Shown: piece after piece, positions 8,585-16,448 of the stretch
Position numbering within the stretch: the stretch's first letter is position 1
How the letters are laid out: each line of letters opens with the position of its first letter
Source of the DNA: Bacillus sp. 103mf
Lineage (GTDB): Bacteria > Bacillota > Bacilli > Bacillales > Bacillaceae_G
Assembly (NCBI RefSeq): GCF_900116295.1
Contig: NZ_FPAF01000008.1
Span: 98,471 to 162,470 of the forward strand
Direction: 5' to 3'
Length of the DNA stretch: 64,000 bases
The notes under the pieces: model-generated
The model's input: the letters and a program-made list of their open reading frames with translations, nothing else
Databases searched by the model: none
What the model was told of the DNA's origin: nothing
Translations under genes and position numbers: made by a program

Positions 8585-8884
8585 TCATAACCACCATAAT
8601 ATCCCAGATATGAAACGACGTGCATCTTTTACATTTCGCCTGCCAGTAACCATATCATGCATCAAATTTAAAGCCATAAAATCTGCTGCTTCTTGATCAC
8701 ATTTAGCCGTAGCTTCACCAGCAGTTCGATCTATATATAAACTTGCCATCAAACTGTGCCAAATAATCAAGATGGAGAGTCGGAAAATTATGAGGTACCG
8801 TATCAAGATGAACAACCGTACGCTTCCAAGGGCCATTGTTATGTCAAATAATTCTTCTAGAACTTGCTTCATTAGGTAAACCAT
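8585..8884 (-). pseudogene. decayed gene with frameshift and nonsense codon
   Basis: Two protein-like segments lie in different minus-strand frames. The first, upstream, contains KRTVVHLDTVPHNFPTLHLD in one frame, preceded by a stop at the position of RRII. The second, DRTAGEATAKCDQEAADFMA and then LNLMHDMVTGRRNVKDARRF, is in another frame. Joined, they read as one acidic soluble protein, so a full gene has been broken by at least one frameshift and one nonsense change. The ancestral family is not recognised. Confidence 0.55.
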
Positions 8885-8945
8885 ATTTATTGATTAAAAT
8901 CGGACGTTTTTTCTATTTTTACATAAAAAACCAAAGAAGCAGCAA

Positions 8946-10265
8946 CTATACAGTTGCTGCTTCTTCTTGTAAATCCATTTTACGAATTTCGATACGTTTA
9001 ATTTGATGTACGTCTTTTTCTAAAACTTTAAATTCATATCCTTCTGTTTCAACAAATTGTCCTTCTTGAATTTCGTGATTTTGTGTCATCACCCAGCCGC
9101 CAATTGTATCAACTTCTACTTCATCAATGTGTAATCCAAATAAATCTTGAATCTCACTAATCAATACTTTGCCGTCAACGATTTTATGATGCTCGTCAAC
9201 ATGATGAATTGGGGGATGCTCATCTTCATCATATTCATCACGAATTTCACCAACAATTTCTTCTAATATATCTTCAAGCGTCACAATTCCCGCTGTCCCG
9301 CCATATTCATCATATAACACAGCCATTGGAATCCTCTTCTTTTGCATTTGCAGAAGCAAATCATGGATTGGAATTGTCTCCATTACTTCAATAATAGGAC
9401 GCATAAATGTTTTGATAGATTGTAGGTCTTCTTTGTCGTTTTTCATATAACGAATAAAGAAATCTTTTACGTTCACCATACCGATAATATCATCTTTATC
9501 TTCTCCAAAGATCGGGTAACGTGTATACTTTTCACTTCGGATAACTTTCATATGATCTTCTACTGAATCTTCAAGATAGAAACCAACGATTTCTGTGCGC
9601 GGCACCATAATCTCTTTTGCAATGCGATTATCAAATTCAAAAATATTGTTTACATATTTATACTCCGCCTGATTAATTTCCCCATTTTCATAGCTCTCTG
9701 AAAGAATTAAACGTAATTCTTCTTCCGAGTGTGCTACCTCATGCTCAGAAGCTGGTTTTAATCCGAATAAACCAGTTACAAGACGCGCCGATTTATTTAA
9801 CATCCAAATAAACGGGAACATGATTTTGTAAAACATAATAAGCGGTGCTGCAAACAACATTGTAATTGTCTCTGCCTTTTGAATTGCTACTGTTTTCGGT
9901 GCTAGCTCACCAACAACAACATGTAAAAAGGTAACCGTTGCAAATGCAAGAATATACGATACTGAATTCGCAGCTGCTTCTGGAAAATGTAAATCTTGAA
10001 ATAACGGTTGTAATAATCGATGAACCGTAGGCTCTCCAAGCGATCCGAGCGCAAGAGCTGTGATAGTAATCCCTAACTGACATGCCGATAAATATTCATC
10101 TAAATTTGCTGTTACCTTTTTGGCTGCTAATGCGCCTCGTTTTCCTTCTGCAACAAGTTGGTCAATACGGCTTGAACGCACCTTAACCATAGCAAACTCT
10201 GCTGCCACGAAAAATCCAGTAAATGCGATTAAAATCGCAATCATAACTAAATTAAATATTTCCAA
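8946..10265 (-). CDS. HlyC/CorC family membrane protein (DUF21-CBS-CorC)
   Basis: A 439-residue CNNM-type protein: an N-terminal DUF21 membrane domain with about four segments (residues 1-200), a CBS pair (about 215-345, with IMVPRTEIVGF and GTAGIVTLEDILEEIVGEI) and a C-terminal CorC_HlyC transporter-associated domain. Relatives are implicated in Mg2+ or other divalent metal efflux, though many are still called hemolysin-like. A TTG start is used with GGGGG 8 bases upstream. A MerR regulator gene lies 120 bases upstream on the same strand and could be co-transcribed. Confidence 0.9.
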   Translation of the reverse strand: MEIFNLVMIAILIAFTGFFVAAEFAMVKVRSSRIDQLVAEGKRGALAAKKVTANLDEYLSACQLGITITALALGSLGEPTVHRLLQPLFQDLHFPEAAANSVSYILAFATVTFLHVVVGELAPKTVAIQKAETITMLFAAPLIMFYKIMFPFIWMLNKSARLVTGLFGLKPASEHEVAHSEEELRLILSESYENGEINQAEYKYVNNIFEFDNRIAKEIMVPRTEIVGFYLEDSVEDHMKVIRSEKYTRYPIFGEDKDDIIGMVNVKDFFIRYMKNDKEDLQSIKTFMRPIIEVMETIPIHDLLLQMQKKRIPMAVLYDEYGGTAGIVTLEDILEEIVGEIRDEYDEDEHPPIHHVDEHHKIVDGKVLISEIQDLFGLHIDEVEVDTIGGWVMTQNHEIQEGQFVETEGYEFKVLEKDVHQIKRIEIRKMDLQEEAATV

Positions 10266-10388
10266 AGAATTCCCCCTAGTTCGAAAACTAAGGTGTCCAC
10301 CTCCTGTATGAATAGTTGCTTTTTTTACTCTCTACATTTAGAAAATAAAACGCTATACAGAAATTAAAAGGGTGGATAGCTCTATCTA

Positions 10389-10796
10389 CTATAAAAGTAA
10401 GATAAGAGATTGTATTAAAGCTGTCGTCTGAGTTGATAAATGTTTCGTTAGTTTTTCGCGCTGTGAATCTGTTAACCCATCTAATAACGGTTTTAATTCT
10501 ACTAATTCCGTCTCCAAACGGTGGATACGCTCTGTTACATCATTTACTTGTTCCGAAACGTCTTTATTAACACCGAGCAGCTTTTTTTTCTCCTCGATCC
10601 TATCCTTAATTTCAGAAAGCGGTATATGCATTTCTTTACATCTCTCAATAAAACGTAATGTTTCAATTGCTGTTTCGTCGTAGTAGCGATAATTAGATTG
10701 AGATCGCTCCGCTTTCAAAATACCTAGATTCGTATAATAATCAATCGTTCGTTTCGAAACATGAGCCATGTGAGCCAACTGTCCGATTCGGTACAC
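10389..10796 (-). CDS. MerR family transcription regulator
   Basis: A 135-residue MerR protein with the winged helix-turn-helix at the N-terminus (IGQLAHMAHVSKRTIDYYTN and YRYYDETAI) and a coiled dimerisation helix (about 75-110). No metal-binding cysteines are seen in the effector region, arguing against a classical metal or redox sensor. The GTG start has a GGGAAGG site 11 bases upstream. It precedes the HlyC/CorC gene on the same strand, which is a plausible but unproven target. Confidence 0.87.
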   Translation of the reverse strand: MYRIGQLAHMAHVSKRTIDYYTNLGILKAERSQSNYRYYDETAIETLRFIERCKEMHIPLSEIKDRIEEKKKLLGVNKDVSEQVNDVTERIHRLETELVELKPLLDGLTDSQREKLTKHLSTQTTALIQSLILLL

Positions 10797-10915
10797 CTTC
10801 CCAACGACCTTCCCTCCCCATATTTGTTACAAACATCATACAATACATAAACTGTACAGTCAAACGTTATGGTTGGGAATAATAGTTTATAAAAATATTA
10901 AGATTCATTTTCTTC

Positions 10916-10965
10916 TGTACAAAAGAAGCAGCTACAAATATGCTGTAGAATAGCTTCTTTTTCTT
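10916..10965. terminator. hairpin beside repeat copy B
   Basis: AAAGAAGC and GCTTCTTT flank an inner CTACA/TGTAG stem and a T run follows on the plus strand. It could end transcription downstream of the isochorismatase gene or of repeat B. Confidence 0.45.
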
Positions 10966-10969
10966 AATA

Positions 10970-11125
10970 AATTGCGCTATGCAAAATACAACAGGACCGC
11001 TACTTGCTTTCTCCCTTTGTTCTAATGGCAGAAAAAGGCCCTGACCGCTTCTATGCACGGCCAGATTCCCTCGTCCTCCCCTAAAAAGAAAGGGTTTTTA
11101 TGTCGTTTTTTCAACTTGTATATAC
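10970..11125 (+). repeat. dispersed repeat, copy B
   Basis: Contains ATACAACA(G/T)GACCGCTAC, CTTGCTTTCTCC, GGCAGAAAAAGGCCCTGACC and the CTAAAAAGAAAG/TTTTTATGTCG end found in copies C to E; the extreme left end is missing. The right end runs into the isochorismatase gene, whose last codons and stop are encoded by the repeat terminus read on the minus strand. Confidence 0.8.
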
Positions 11126-11673
11126 ATTTCATTTGATAAAAATTCTGTTGTTTTTATTACTTTCGCAAACATATTATTTAAGGCACTCATGAATGCCACA
11201 TGAACATGTTTAGCCTGAATCGTTTCATTATTAAATACAAGATCTTTTGTCGTGCAAGCGTCTTCAATTACTGTGCATTCGAACTCTAAATCGCTGGCAG
11301 CTCTAACTGTTGTATCAATACACATATGTGTCATCATTCCACATATCACCAAGTGTTCAATCCCCTCTCGCTGCAGTAACTGTAATAAATTAGTTTTTCG
11401 AAAACTATTGGGATAATTTTTTTGTACAACATATTCATTTTTACGAGGCGCTACATGAGGATGAATTTTTACACCTTCTGTATTCGGAAGAAAAAAAGTA
11501 GCCCCTTCTTTTACTGAAATATGTTGCACATGAAATACAGATAGGTTCGCTTTTCTAAAGAAATCTAATACCTTTTCTGCATTTTCTACCGCTTTTAATG
11601 GCTCATGTAATTCACATCTGCCACCTGGAAAGTAATCATTTTGAATATCAATTAATACAAGTCCTGTTTTCAT
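11098..11673 (-). CDS. isochorismatase-family cysteine hydrolase
   Basis: A 191-residue cysteine hydrolase with the complete catalytic triad D9 (VLIDIQNDYF), K85 (VVQK) and C118 (MMTHMCIDTT), plus the usual cis-peptide before the cysteine. Members hydrolyse amides such as nicotinamide or other small substrates; this one is not assigned. It is divergent from an Lrp/AsnC regulator gene at 11799, a pairing also seen in other Bacillus. The C-terminus after FLSNE is provided by repeat copy B, so the protein end is not ancestral. ATG start with GGAGGG upstream. Confidence 0.88.
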   Translation of the reverse strand: MKTGLVLIDIQNDYFPGGRCELHEPLKAVENAEKVLDFFRKANLSVFHVQHISVKEGATFFLPNTEGVKIHPHVAPRKNEYVVQKNYPNSFRKTNLLQLLQREGIEHLVICGMMTHMCIDTTVRAASDLEFECTVIEDACTTKDLVFNNETIQAKHVHVAFMSALNNMFAKVIKTTEFLSNEMYIQVEKTT

Positions 11674-11798
11674 TATTAGCCCTCCAATATTTTGAAAATT
11701 AAGTTATAATCTAATTATAGAGCTTTATCAAGTTAGCTGTAACATTCCCATGAAAGACTTTAACGTCATATGATTTCACCATGAAAGGGTTTAGAAAT

Positions 11799-12224
11799 AT
11801 GATTGATTCAACAGATTTGCAAATTCTTGATTTACTTAAGAACAATTCACGAATGCAGTGGAAAGATATTGGTAAAAACGTTCATATGACAGGTCAAGCT
11901 GTTGGAAACCGTATTCGAAAAATGGAGGATGAAGGAATAATAAAAGCGTATACCATTTTAGTAGATCATTTGAAATTAGGTATGCAGTATACTGCTTTCA
12001 TCACAGTTTTTATGAAGACAAATGAACACTCTACATTCACATCATTTATAACAAAAGAAGATTCCATCGTAGAAGCTCATAAAATTAGCGGTGAAGGATG
12101 TTATTTCCTCAAAGTACAAATAGACTCCCAAGAAAGCTTACATAACTTATTAAACGAAATTTTAAGATTTGGTAACTACCGGTTAAACTTATCCATTCAT
12201 CACATAAAAGAAAATTCTTTATGA
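11799..12224 (+). CDS. Lrp/AsnC family transcription regulator
   Basis: A 141-residue Lrp-type protein: helix-turn-helix at the N-terminus (DLQILDLLKNNSRMQWKDIG then GQAVGNRIRKMEDEGIIKAY) and a RAM ligand-binding domain. The ATG at 11799 is preferred as AAAGGG lies 9 bases upstream and the helix-turn-helix begins at once; an in-frame ATG at 11781 overlaps that site. It diverges from the cysteine hydrolase gene and probably regulates it in response to an amino acid-like ligand. Confidence 0.88.
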   Translation: MIDSTDLQILDLLKNNSRMQWKDIGKNVHMTGQAVGNRIRKMEDEGIIKAYTILVDHLKLGMQYTAFITVFMKTNEHSTFTSFITKEDSIVEAHKISGEGCYFLKVQIDSQESLHNLLNEILRFGNYRLNLSIHHIKENSL

Positions 12225-12237
12225 ATGATAAATAAAG

Positions 12238-12273
12238 AAAACAAGGGTGGTTTAAATGCCATCCTTGTTTTTT
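12238..12273. terminator. intrinsic terminator between converging Lrp genes
   Basis: AAAACAAGGGTGG pairs with CCATCCTTGTTTT and runs into a T tract on the plus strand and an A/T tract on the other side, so it can serve both converging regulators. Confidence 0.85.
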
Positions 12274-12291
12274 CATAGCTTATTTTATTCG

Positions 12292-12750
12292 TTACATTTC
12301 ATCTGGACTATAATAATCTAACACATTATTGCCTATTCCTACTTCTGAAAAAATAACATGTGTAACTGTTTCAGCAAATTTTGAAACATCATCAATAAAC
12401 ATTTCTATTTCTTGAAAGCTTCGAACAGAAATTTTCACTACATAACTAGCAGGCCCTGCTACGCGATAACAAAAAACAGCTCTTGGATAAGCTTTCATGT
12501 ATGCTCTAAATCTTTCACACTGTCCATTTTTTGTTTTCACTTCTAATACAGCATGAATATGAAAACCTAACTTATCATAATTAATTTTTGTCGTATACCC
12601 TTCAATAATCCCCTCATCCTCTAACTTCCGAACTCTTTCAGCCACAGAAGGCGCAGACAAATTAACTTTTTTAGATAGTTCACGAATAGAAAGACGAGAA
12701 TTTTGAGTTAAACATTGTAAAATTTGTGCGTCAATTACATCTACTTTCAT
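12292..12750 (-). CDS. Lrp/AsnC family transcription regulator
   Basis: A 152-residue Lrp protein with IDAQILQCLTQNSRLSIREL and SAPSVAERVRKLEDEGIIEG forming the helix-turn-helix, then a RAM domain. It is only moderately similar to the converging Lrp at 11799, so not a recent duplicate. The ATG at 12750 has AGAGGA 9 bases ahead. A DUF1272 gene starts divergently at 12889 with the promoter region shared; whether it is the target is unknown. Confidence 0.88.
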   Translation of the reverse strand: MKVDVIDAQILQCLTQNSRLSIRELSKKVNLSAPSVAERVRKLEDEGIIEGYTTKINYDKLGFHIHAVLEVKTKNGQCERFRAYMKAYPRAVFCYRVAGPASYVVKISVRSFQEIEMFIDDVSKFAETVTHVIFSEVGIGNNVLDYYSPDEM

Positions 12751-12888
12751 TTGTAATATTCCTCTCATAAATTCGTTTTAAACACAAAGAAAAATCTTAA
12801 AATACATTATGAACAGAAAGGAAACTAATTCCATCCTATATTATCATATAATTATAAAATTTATTTCCCTATGTAAGGAGGAAACCCC

Positions 12889-13062
12889 ATGGCACTAGAA
12901 ATGAAAAAAAATTGTCAAACTTGTAATACTGCCCTTCAAGGAGATTCAGAAGCATACATATGTGTATATGAATGTACCTTTTGCTCACCTTGTACAGAAA
13001 ACACAAATCACGTCTGTCCAAATTGTGGTGGTGAATTAGTCCGAAGACCGAAAAAGAAATAA
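12889..13062 (+). CDS. DUF1272 small zinc-ribbon protein
   Basis: A 57-residue cysteine-rich protein beginning MALEMKKNCQTCNTAL, with CxxC at 9-12, then YECTFCSPC and CPNCGGEL near the C-terminus, ending in a basic RRPKKK tail. This matches the DUF1272 family, a probable small zinc-binding protein of unknown function. AAGGAGG lies 8 bases before the ATG, and a terminator follows closely. Confidence 0.85.
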   Translation: MALEMKKNCQTCNTALQGDSEAYICVYECTFCSPCTENTNHVCPNCGGELVRRPKKK

Positions 13063-13076
13063 CGGTTTTACGTAAC

Positions 13077-13116
13077 AAAAGCGCAAAAATCCATAAGATT
13101 TTGCGCTTTTGTTTTT
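13077..13116 (+). terminator. intrinsic terminator of the DUF1272 gene
   Basis: AAAAGCGCAAAAATC pairs with GATTTTGCGCTTTT, followed by GTTTTTTC. Confidence 0.85.
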
Positions 13117-13127
13117 TCAAAACTTGA

Positions 13128-13328
13128 TTTATATATCCATTTTAATTTTCCGACATATAAGTCGCTGCTATGAAGAATACAACATGACCGCTACTTACTT
13201 GCTCCTTTTGTTTTAACCTTGCCTGTGGCAGAAAAAGGCCCTGACCGCTTCTATGCACGGCCAGATGCTCTCGTACACCTAAAAAGAAAGAGGAGTTTTA
13301 TGTCGATTTTTTAATATATATTTATATA
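13128..13328 (+). repeat. dispersed repeat, copy C (full length)
   Basis: About 185 bases bounded by TTTATATA on both sides (13128-13135 and 13321-13328), which could be a target duplication. The ends are imperfect inverted repeats (TTTTAATTTTCCGACATA against TATGTCGATTTTTTAA), and an internal CTGACC/GGCCAG hairpin is present. It codes for nothing recognisable. The form resembles a MITE or a B. cereus-group bcr element, but I cannot assign the bcr number. Confidence 0.8.
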
Positions 13329-13345
13329 GATCATTTAAAAGTTTT

Positions 13346-14170
13346 TTATTTATGTAATAACTTTCCTTCAAGCGCCTCAATATACCTTTTCGCTGATTTT
13401 TGAACAGCTTCATTTGCTTTTTCCTTCACAATTCCATGAAATGCATTATACAATCGATTAAACTTCAATTCTTTTACTTTCTCAGCCATTTCTTTCACTT
13501 TCCATGCTGGCAATGGAATGAGATTCGGATAACTGTACATAAAGCTTACCCATCTTGAATCAGCGACAACTTGAATAATATCTCCAGTTAATAGAACTCC
13601 TCTTCCCTCATCCCCATTTTTCCAATGTAAAACAGAACCACCGCTAAAATGCCCACCTAGACGGTATAATGTTAAACCCTCTGAAATTTCCATAGATTCT
13701 CCAGACCAAAATATGATACGCTCACTTGGACGTATTACCCATTCCTTATCATCTTCATGAATATAAATCGGAACATCAAATCGTTCTGCCCATTCTACTT
13801 GTGTTGAATAATAATGCGGGTGTGATAAAGCAATTCCATGAATTCCCCCTAGTTCATTTATTCTTTCTACAGTCTCTTCATCAATATATGTAACACAATC
13901 CCATAACAAATTATATGAATCCGTTTGGACTAAATAAGCATTTTGACCAATCGCAAACTTCGGTTTTGTTGTGATGCTATATAAACTTTCTTCTTCTTTT
14001 ACAATCTCATTCTTATATGTTTTGCTTTGCTGTAGACTGTCTAACGTTGTCCATGATTGTCCCATTGGATTTACATATTGACGTTCTTCATTACAAATTA
14101 CACAATTTACAGGTGGTTCATCGTAAAGCGGATATTGTACACCGCATGTGCTACAAACATAATGCTTCAT
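13346..14170 (-). CDS. MBL-fold metallo-hydrolase with N-terminal zinc ribbon
   Basis: A 274-residue protein with a rubredoxin-like CSTCGVQYP and CVICNEE ribbon at residues 6-30, then a metallo-beta-lactamase fold. The usual HxHxDH motif appears degenerate as LSHPHYYST, with later metal-site segments GGHFSGG and LTGDIIQV and the distal AFHGIV. It is probably a hydrolase of unknown substrate. The ribbon-plus-MBL architecture recalls rubredoxin-linked MBL proteins. ATG start with GGGGAAG upstream. Single gene next to repeat copy C. Confidence 0.8.
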   Translation of the reverse strand: MKHYVCSTCGVQYPLYDEPPVNCVICNEERQYVNPMGQSWTTLDSLQQSKTYKNEIVKEEESLYSITTKPKFAIGQNAYLVQTDSYNLLWDCVTYIDEETVERINELGGIHGIALSHPHYYSTQVEWAERFDVPIYIHEDDKEWVIRPSERIIFWSGESMEISEGLTLYRLGGHFSGGSVLHWKNGDEGRGVLLTGDIIQVVADSRWVSFMYSYPNLIPLPAWKVKEMAEKVKELKFNRLYNAFHGIVKEKANEAVQKSAKRYIEALEGKLLHK

Positions 14171-14433
14171 CTTTATTTCACTTCCCCTTCTACAAACGTT
14201 CGTTCTTTTTACAGAATATCACAAAATAAACTTTCAAACCAACGTTTTTTTGACAATTTTAAAATGATAGAATATTTTAATTATTATTTTGTTTGTTATA
14301 TAAAAATAATAATTATCATAAAATATCATGTGATACACTACAGAAAGAAAGCGCTTAACAAACAAAATTAATTAAATTTTCTATATAATAAAAATGATAG
14401 AGAAAATAAATTTACGAAAAATTCATTTTTGTC
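14171..14433. other. AT-rich divergent intergenic region
   Basis: Very AT-rich spacer between the divergent hydrolase and brnQ genes. It contains an AATTTTCTATATAAT stretch that weakly resembles a CodY box (consensus AATTTTCWGAAAATT) around 14370-14388, which would suit a branched-chain amino acid transporter, but the match is poor. Confidence 0.3.
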
Positions 14434-14461
14434 TTGCATAATAATTTATTTTTGTTATTAT
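14434..14461 (+). promoter_or_regulatory. putative brnQ promoter
   Basis: TTGCAT, a 16-base spacer and TATTAT lie about 80 bases before the GTG start of brnQ. Confidence 0.45.
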
Positions 14462-14542
14462 CGTAGTAATTCGACAAAAAGTGACTTTGTATCATAATTG
14501 TTGTGCAAAAGATTCAAAATATTTAAATTTGGAGGTTTTTTC

Positions 14543-15910
14543 GTGTCAAAAAATGTGCAGACATCACATATTTTTGTGATTGGGCTTATGCTCTTTGCCC
14601 TTTTCTTTGGAGCAGGTAATTTAATTTTCCCTGCTATGTTAGGACAAACAGCAGGAAGTAACGTATGGGTTGCTACCGCTGGATTTTTAATTACAGGAGT
14701 TGGCGTACCACTACTTGGTGTAATAGCATTCGGTGTTTCTGGTAGTGATGACTTACAAGCAATGGCAAGTCGCGTACATCCATTGTTTGCGAGTATATAT
14801 ACATTTATTCTGTATTTAGCAATTGGCCCTCTTTTCGCTTTACCAAGAGCAGGAAGCGTGTCATTTGAAATAGGTGTAAAACCATTCGTAGGAGAAAATA
14901 GCGGTCATTTACCTTTAGTTATTTTCACTATTCTGTTTTTCGGCATTACTTGTTTACTCTCTTTAAATCCAACAAAGATTGTTGATGTTGTCGGAAAGTT
15001 TTTAACTCCGATTAAATTATCATTTATCGGTATTTTAGTTGTTACAGCTGTTATAAAACCAATCGGTGACATTGAAGCGCCAACACAAGAATTTGTTACA
15101 AATTCCTTCTTCAAAGGCTTTCAGCAAGGCTATTTAACAATGGATACTCTCGCAGCATTCGTATTTGGTATTATCATTATTAATGCGATTAAAGCGAAAG
15201 GTGTAAGTGACAAAAAAGTGGTTATCAATGTTTGTATAAAAGCATCGCTTATTGCCGCTGTCGTATTAATTTCTGTTTACACTGCACTTGCATTTATGGG
15301 CGCTTCTAGTGTTTCTAAATTAGGACATTTAGAAAATGGCGGAGAAGTTTTATCAAAAGTTGCAAATTACTACTTCGGTTCTTTAGGAAATTTATTATTA
15401 GGAATGATGATCACTGTAGCTTGTTTAACGACAAGCGTTGGGCTTACTACAGCGTGTTCATCCTATTTCCATAAAGTATTTCCACAAATATCATACAAAA
15501 CATTTGCTGTTATTTTAGCTATTTTCAGTGCTTTCATTGCAAACCTTGGCTTAACAGAGCTGATTACCATATCTGTACCTGTATTAACAGCGATTTATCC
15601 TTTAGCGATTGTGCTAATCTTCTTAACGTTTTTACACCGAGTGTTTAAAGGAAGATCAGAAGTATATCAAGTAAGCCTACTGTTCACTTTTATTGTAAGT
15701 CTCTTCGATGGACTAAATACGGCGAATCTAAAAGTTGAAGCAATCAATTCTTTATTCTCTCACCTATTACCTTTATATGATGCTGGATTAGGATGGATTA
15801 TGCCAGCACTTATTGGAGCGGTATTAGGCTATGGAATTAGTTTATTACGAGCGAAGAATACTTCTGATGTAGATACTTCTCATGATCTTGCACATAAAAA
15901 AACATCCTAA
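14543..15910 (+). CDS. brnQ: branched-chain amino acid transport carrier BrnQ
   Basis: A 455-residue LIVCS-family secondary transporter for leucine, isoleucine and valine, with 12 predicted membrane segments. The family opening MLFALFFGAGNLIFPAMLG is at about residues 15-33, and PRAGSVSFEIG follows segment 3. The GTG at 14543 is chosen since GGAGG stands 7 bases upstream; the reading from 14498 adds residues ahead of the ribosome site. Monocistronic with its own terminator. Confidence 0.93.
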   Translation: MSKNVQTSHIFVIGLMLFALFFGAGNLIFPAMLGQTAGSNVWVATAGFLITGVGVPLLGVIAFGVSGSDDLQAMASRVHPLFASIYTFILYLAIGPLFALPRAGSVSFEIGVKPFVGENSGHLPLVIFTILFFGITCLLSLNPTKIVDVVGKFLTPIKLSFIGILVVTAVIKPIGDIEAPTQEFVTNSFFKGFQQGYLTMDTLAAFVFGIIIINAIKAKGVSDKKVVINVCIKASLIAAVVLISVYTALAFMGASSVSKLGHLENGGEVLSKVANYYFGSLGNLLLGMMITVACLTTSVGLTTACSSYFHKVFPQISYKTFAVILAIFSAFIANLGLTELITISVPVLTAIYPLAIVLIFLTFLHRVFKGRSEVYQVSLLFTFIVSLFDGLNTANLKVEAINSLFSHLLPLYDAGLGWIMPALIGAVLGYGISLLRAKNTSDVDTSHDLAHKKTS

Positions 15911-16002
15911 ACTTGTTAATTTTATTTAGATTCAAGAAATTTGCATCAATATTTGTTTCAACAAGAATAAATATATAATGTTACACATTATATAAGAATA
16001 AA

Positions 16003-16053
16003 AGAAGAGGATAGATACAAGCAGAATAATTCTGTATGTTCTATCCTTTTTTT
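16003..16053 (+). terminator. intrinsic terminator after brnQ
   Basis: AAGAGGATAGATA pairs with TATGTTCTATCCTTTT and is followed by a T run. Confidence 0.75.
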
Positions 16054-16130
16054 GTACCACAAATGACCTCATTAATAATAGAAAAATCTATCTTCATTAC
16101 GACAATCCTTATAATAACTGTTAAGTGACA

Positions 16131-16182
16131 AAAAAGTTGTTTAGTTTACAATAAAGTCGTTTAAAAAATAATAAAGTTGTTA
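16131..16182 (+). repeat. three AAAGTYGTT iterons with a 20-base period
   Basis: AAAGTTGTT, AAAGTCGTT and AAAGTTGTT start at 16133, 16153 and 16173, exactly two helical turns apart. The fuller unit ACAATAAAGTCGTTTA recurs at 49488-49635 and, inverted, at 50365-50460. Regular spacing suggests protein binding sites such as recombinase arm sites. The rest of 16183-16440 holds no recognisable gene. Confidence 0.55.
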
Positions 16183-16448
16183 AATAAATGCGGGTCATTC
16201 TATTTAACAATCGGGCCATAATTTGGAAGAGTCAAGGCTTCCAGATAGGCTAGGGGCTCTCTAATCTAGGAGTTAAAGCCAATCCCCCCTATTAAGAAGG
16301 CAAACAGCACCTTTTGAAAAGTTTGTCTTATACTTGTCGTCCCTAAACAAGGTGCTTGTATATTTATATAGGATTAATTAATAAAGGGATTAGGTTTTAA
16401 AGTTCATTCTCTTTTTATTGAGTACATTCCGGTTTAAGTTGTAATTAT

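Noticed and set aside
10867-11058. 63-codon frame on the minus strand near the cysteine hydrolase
   Set aside because: It lies within repeat copy B and a terminator hairpin and has no ribosome site.
14370-14388. CodY box before brnQ
   Set aside because: AATTTTCTATATAAT has too many mismatches to the consensus in an AT-rich stretch.
16131-16182. CRISPR array
   Set aside because: Three 9-base repeats with a 20-base period lack the repeat length and unique spacers of a CRISPR array, and no cas gene is present.
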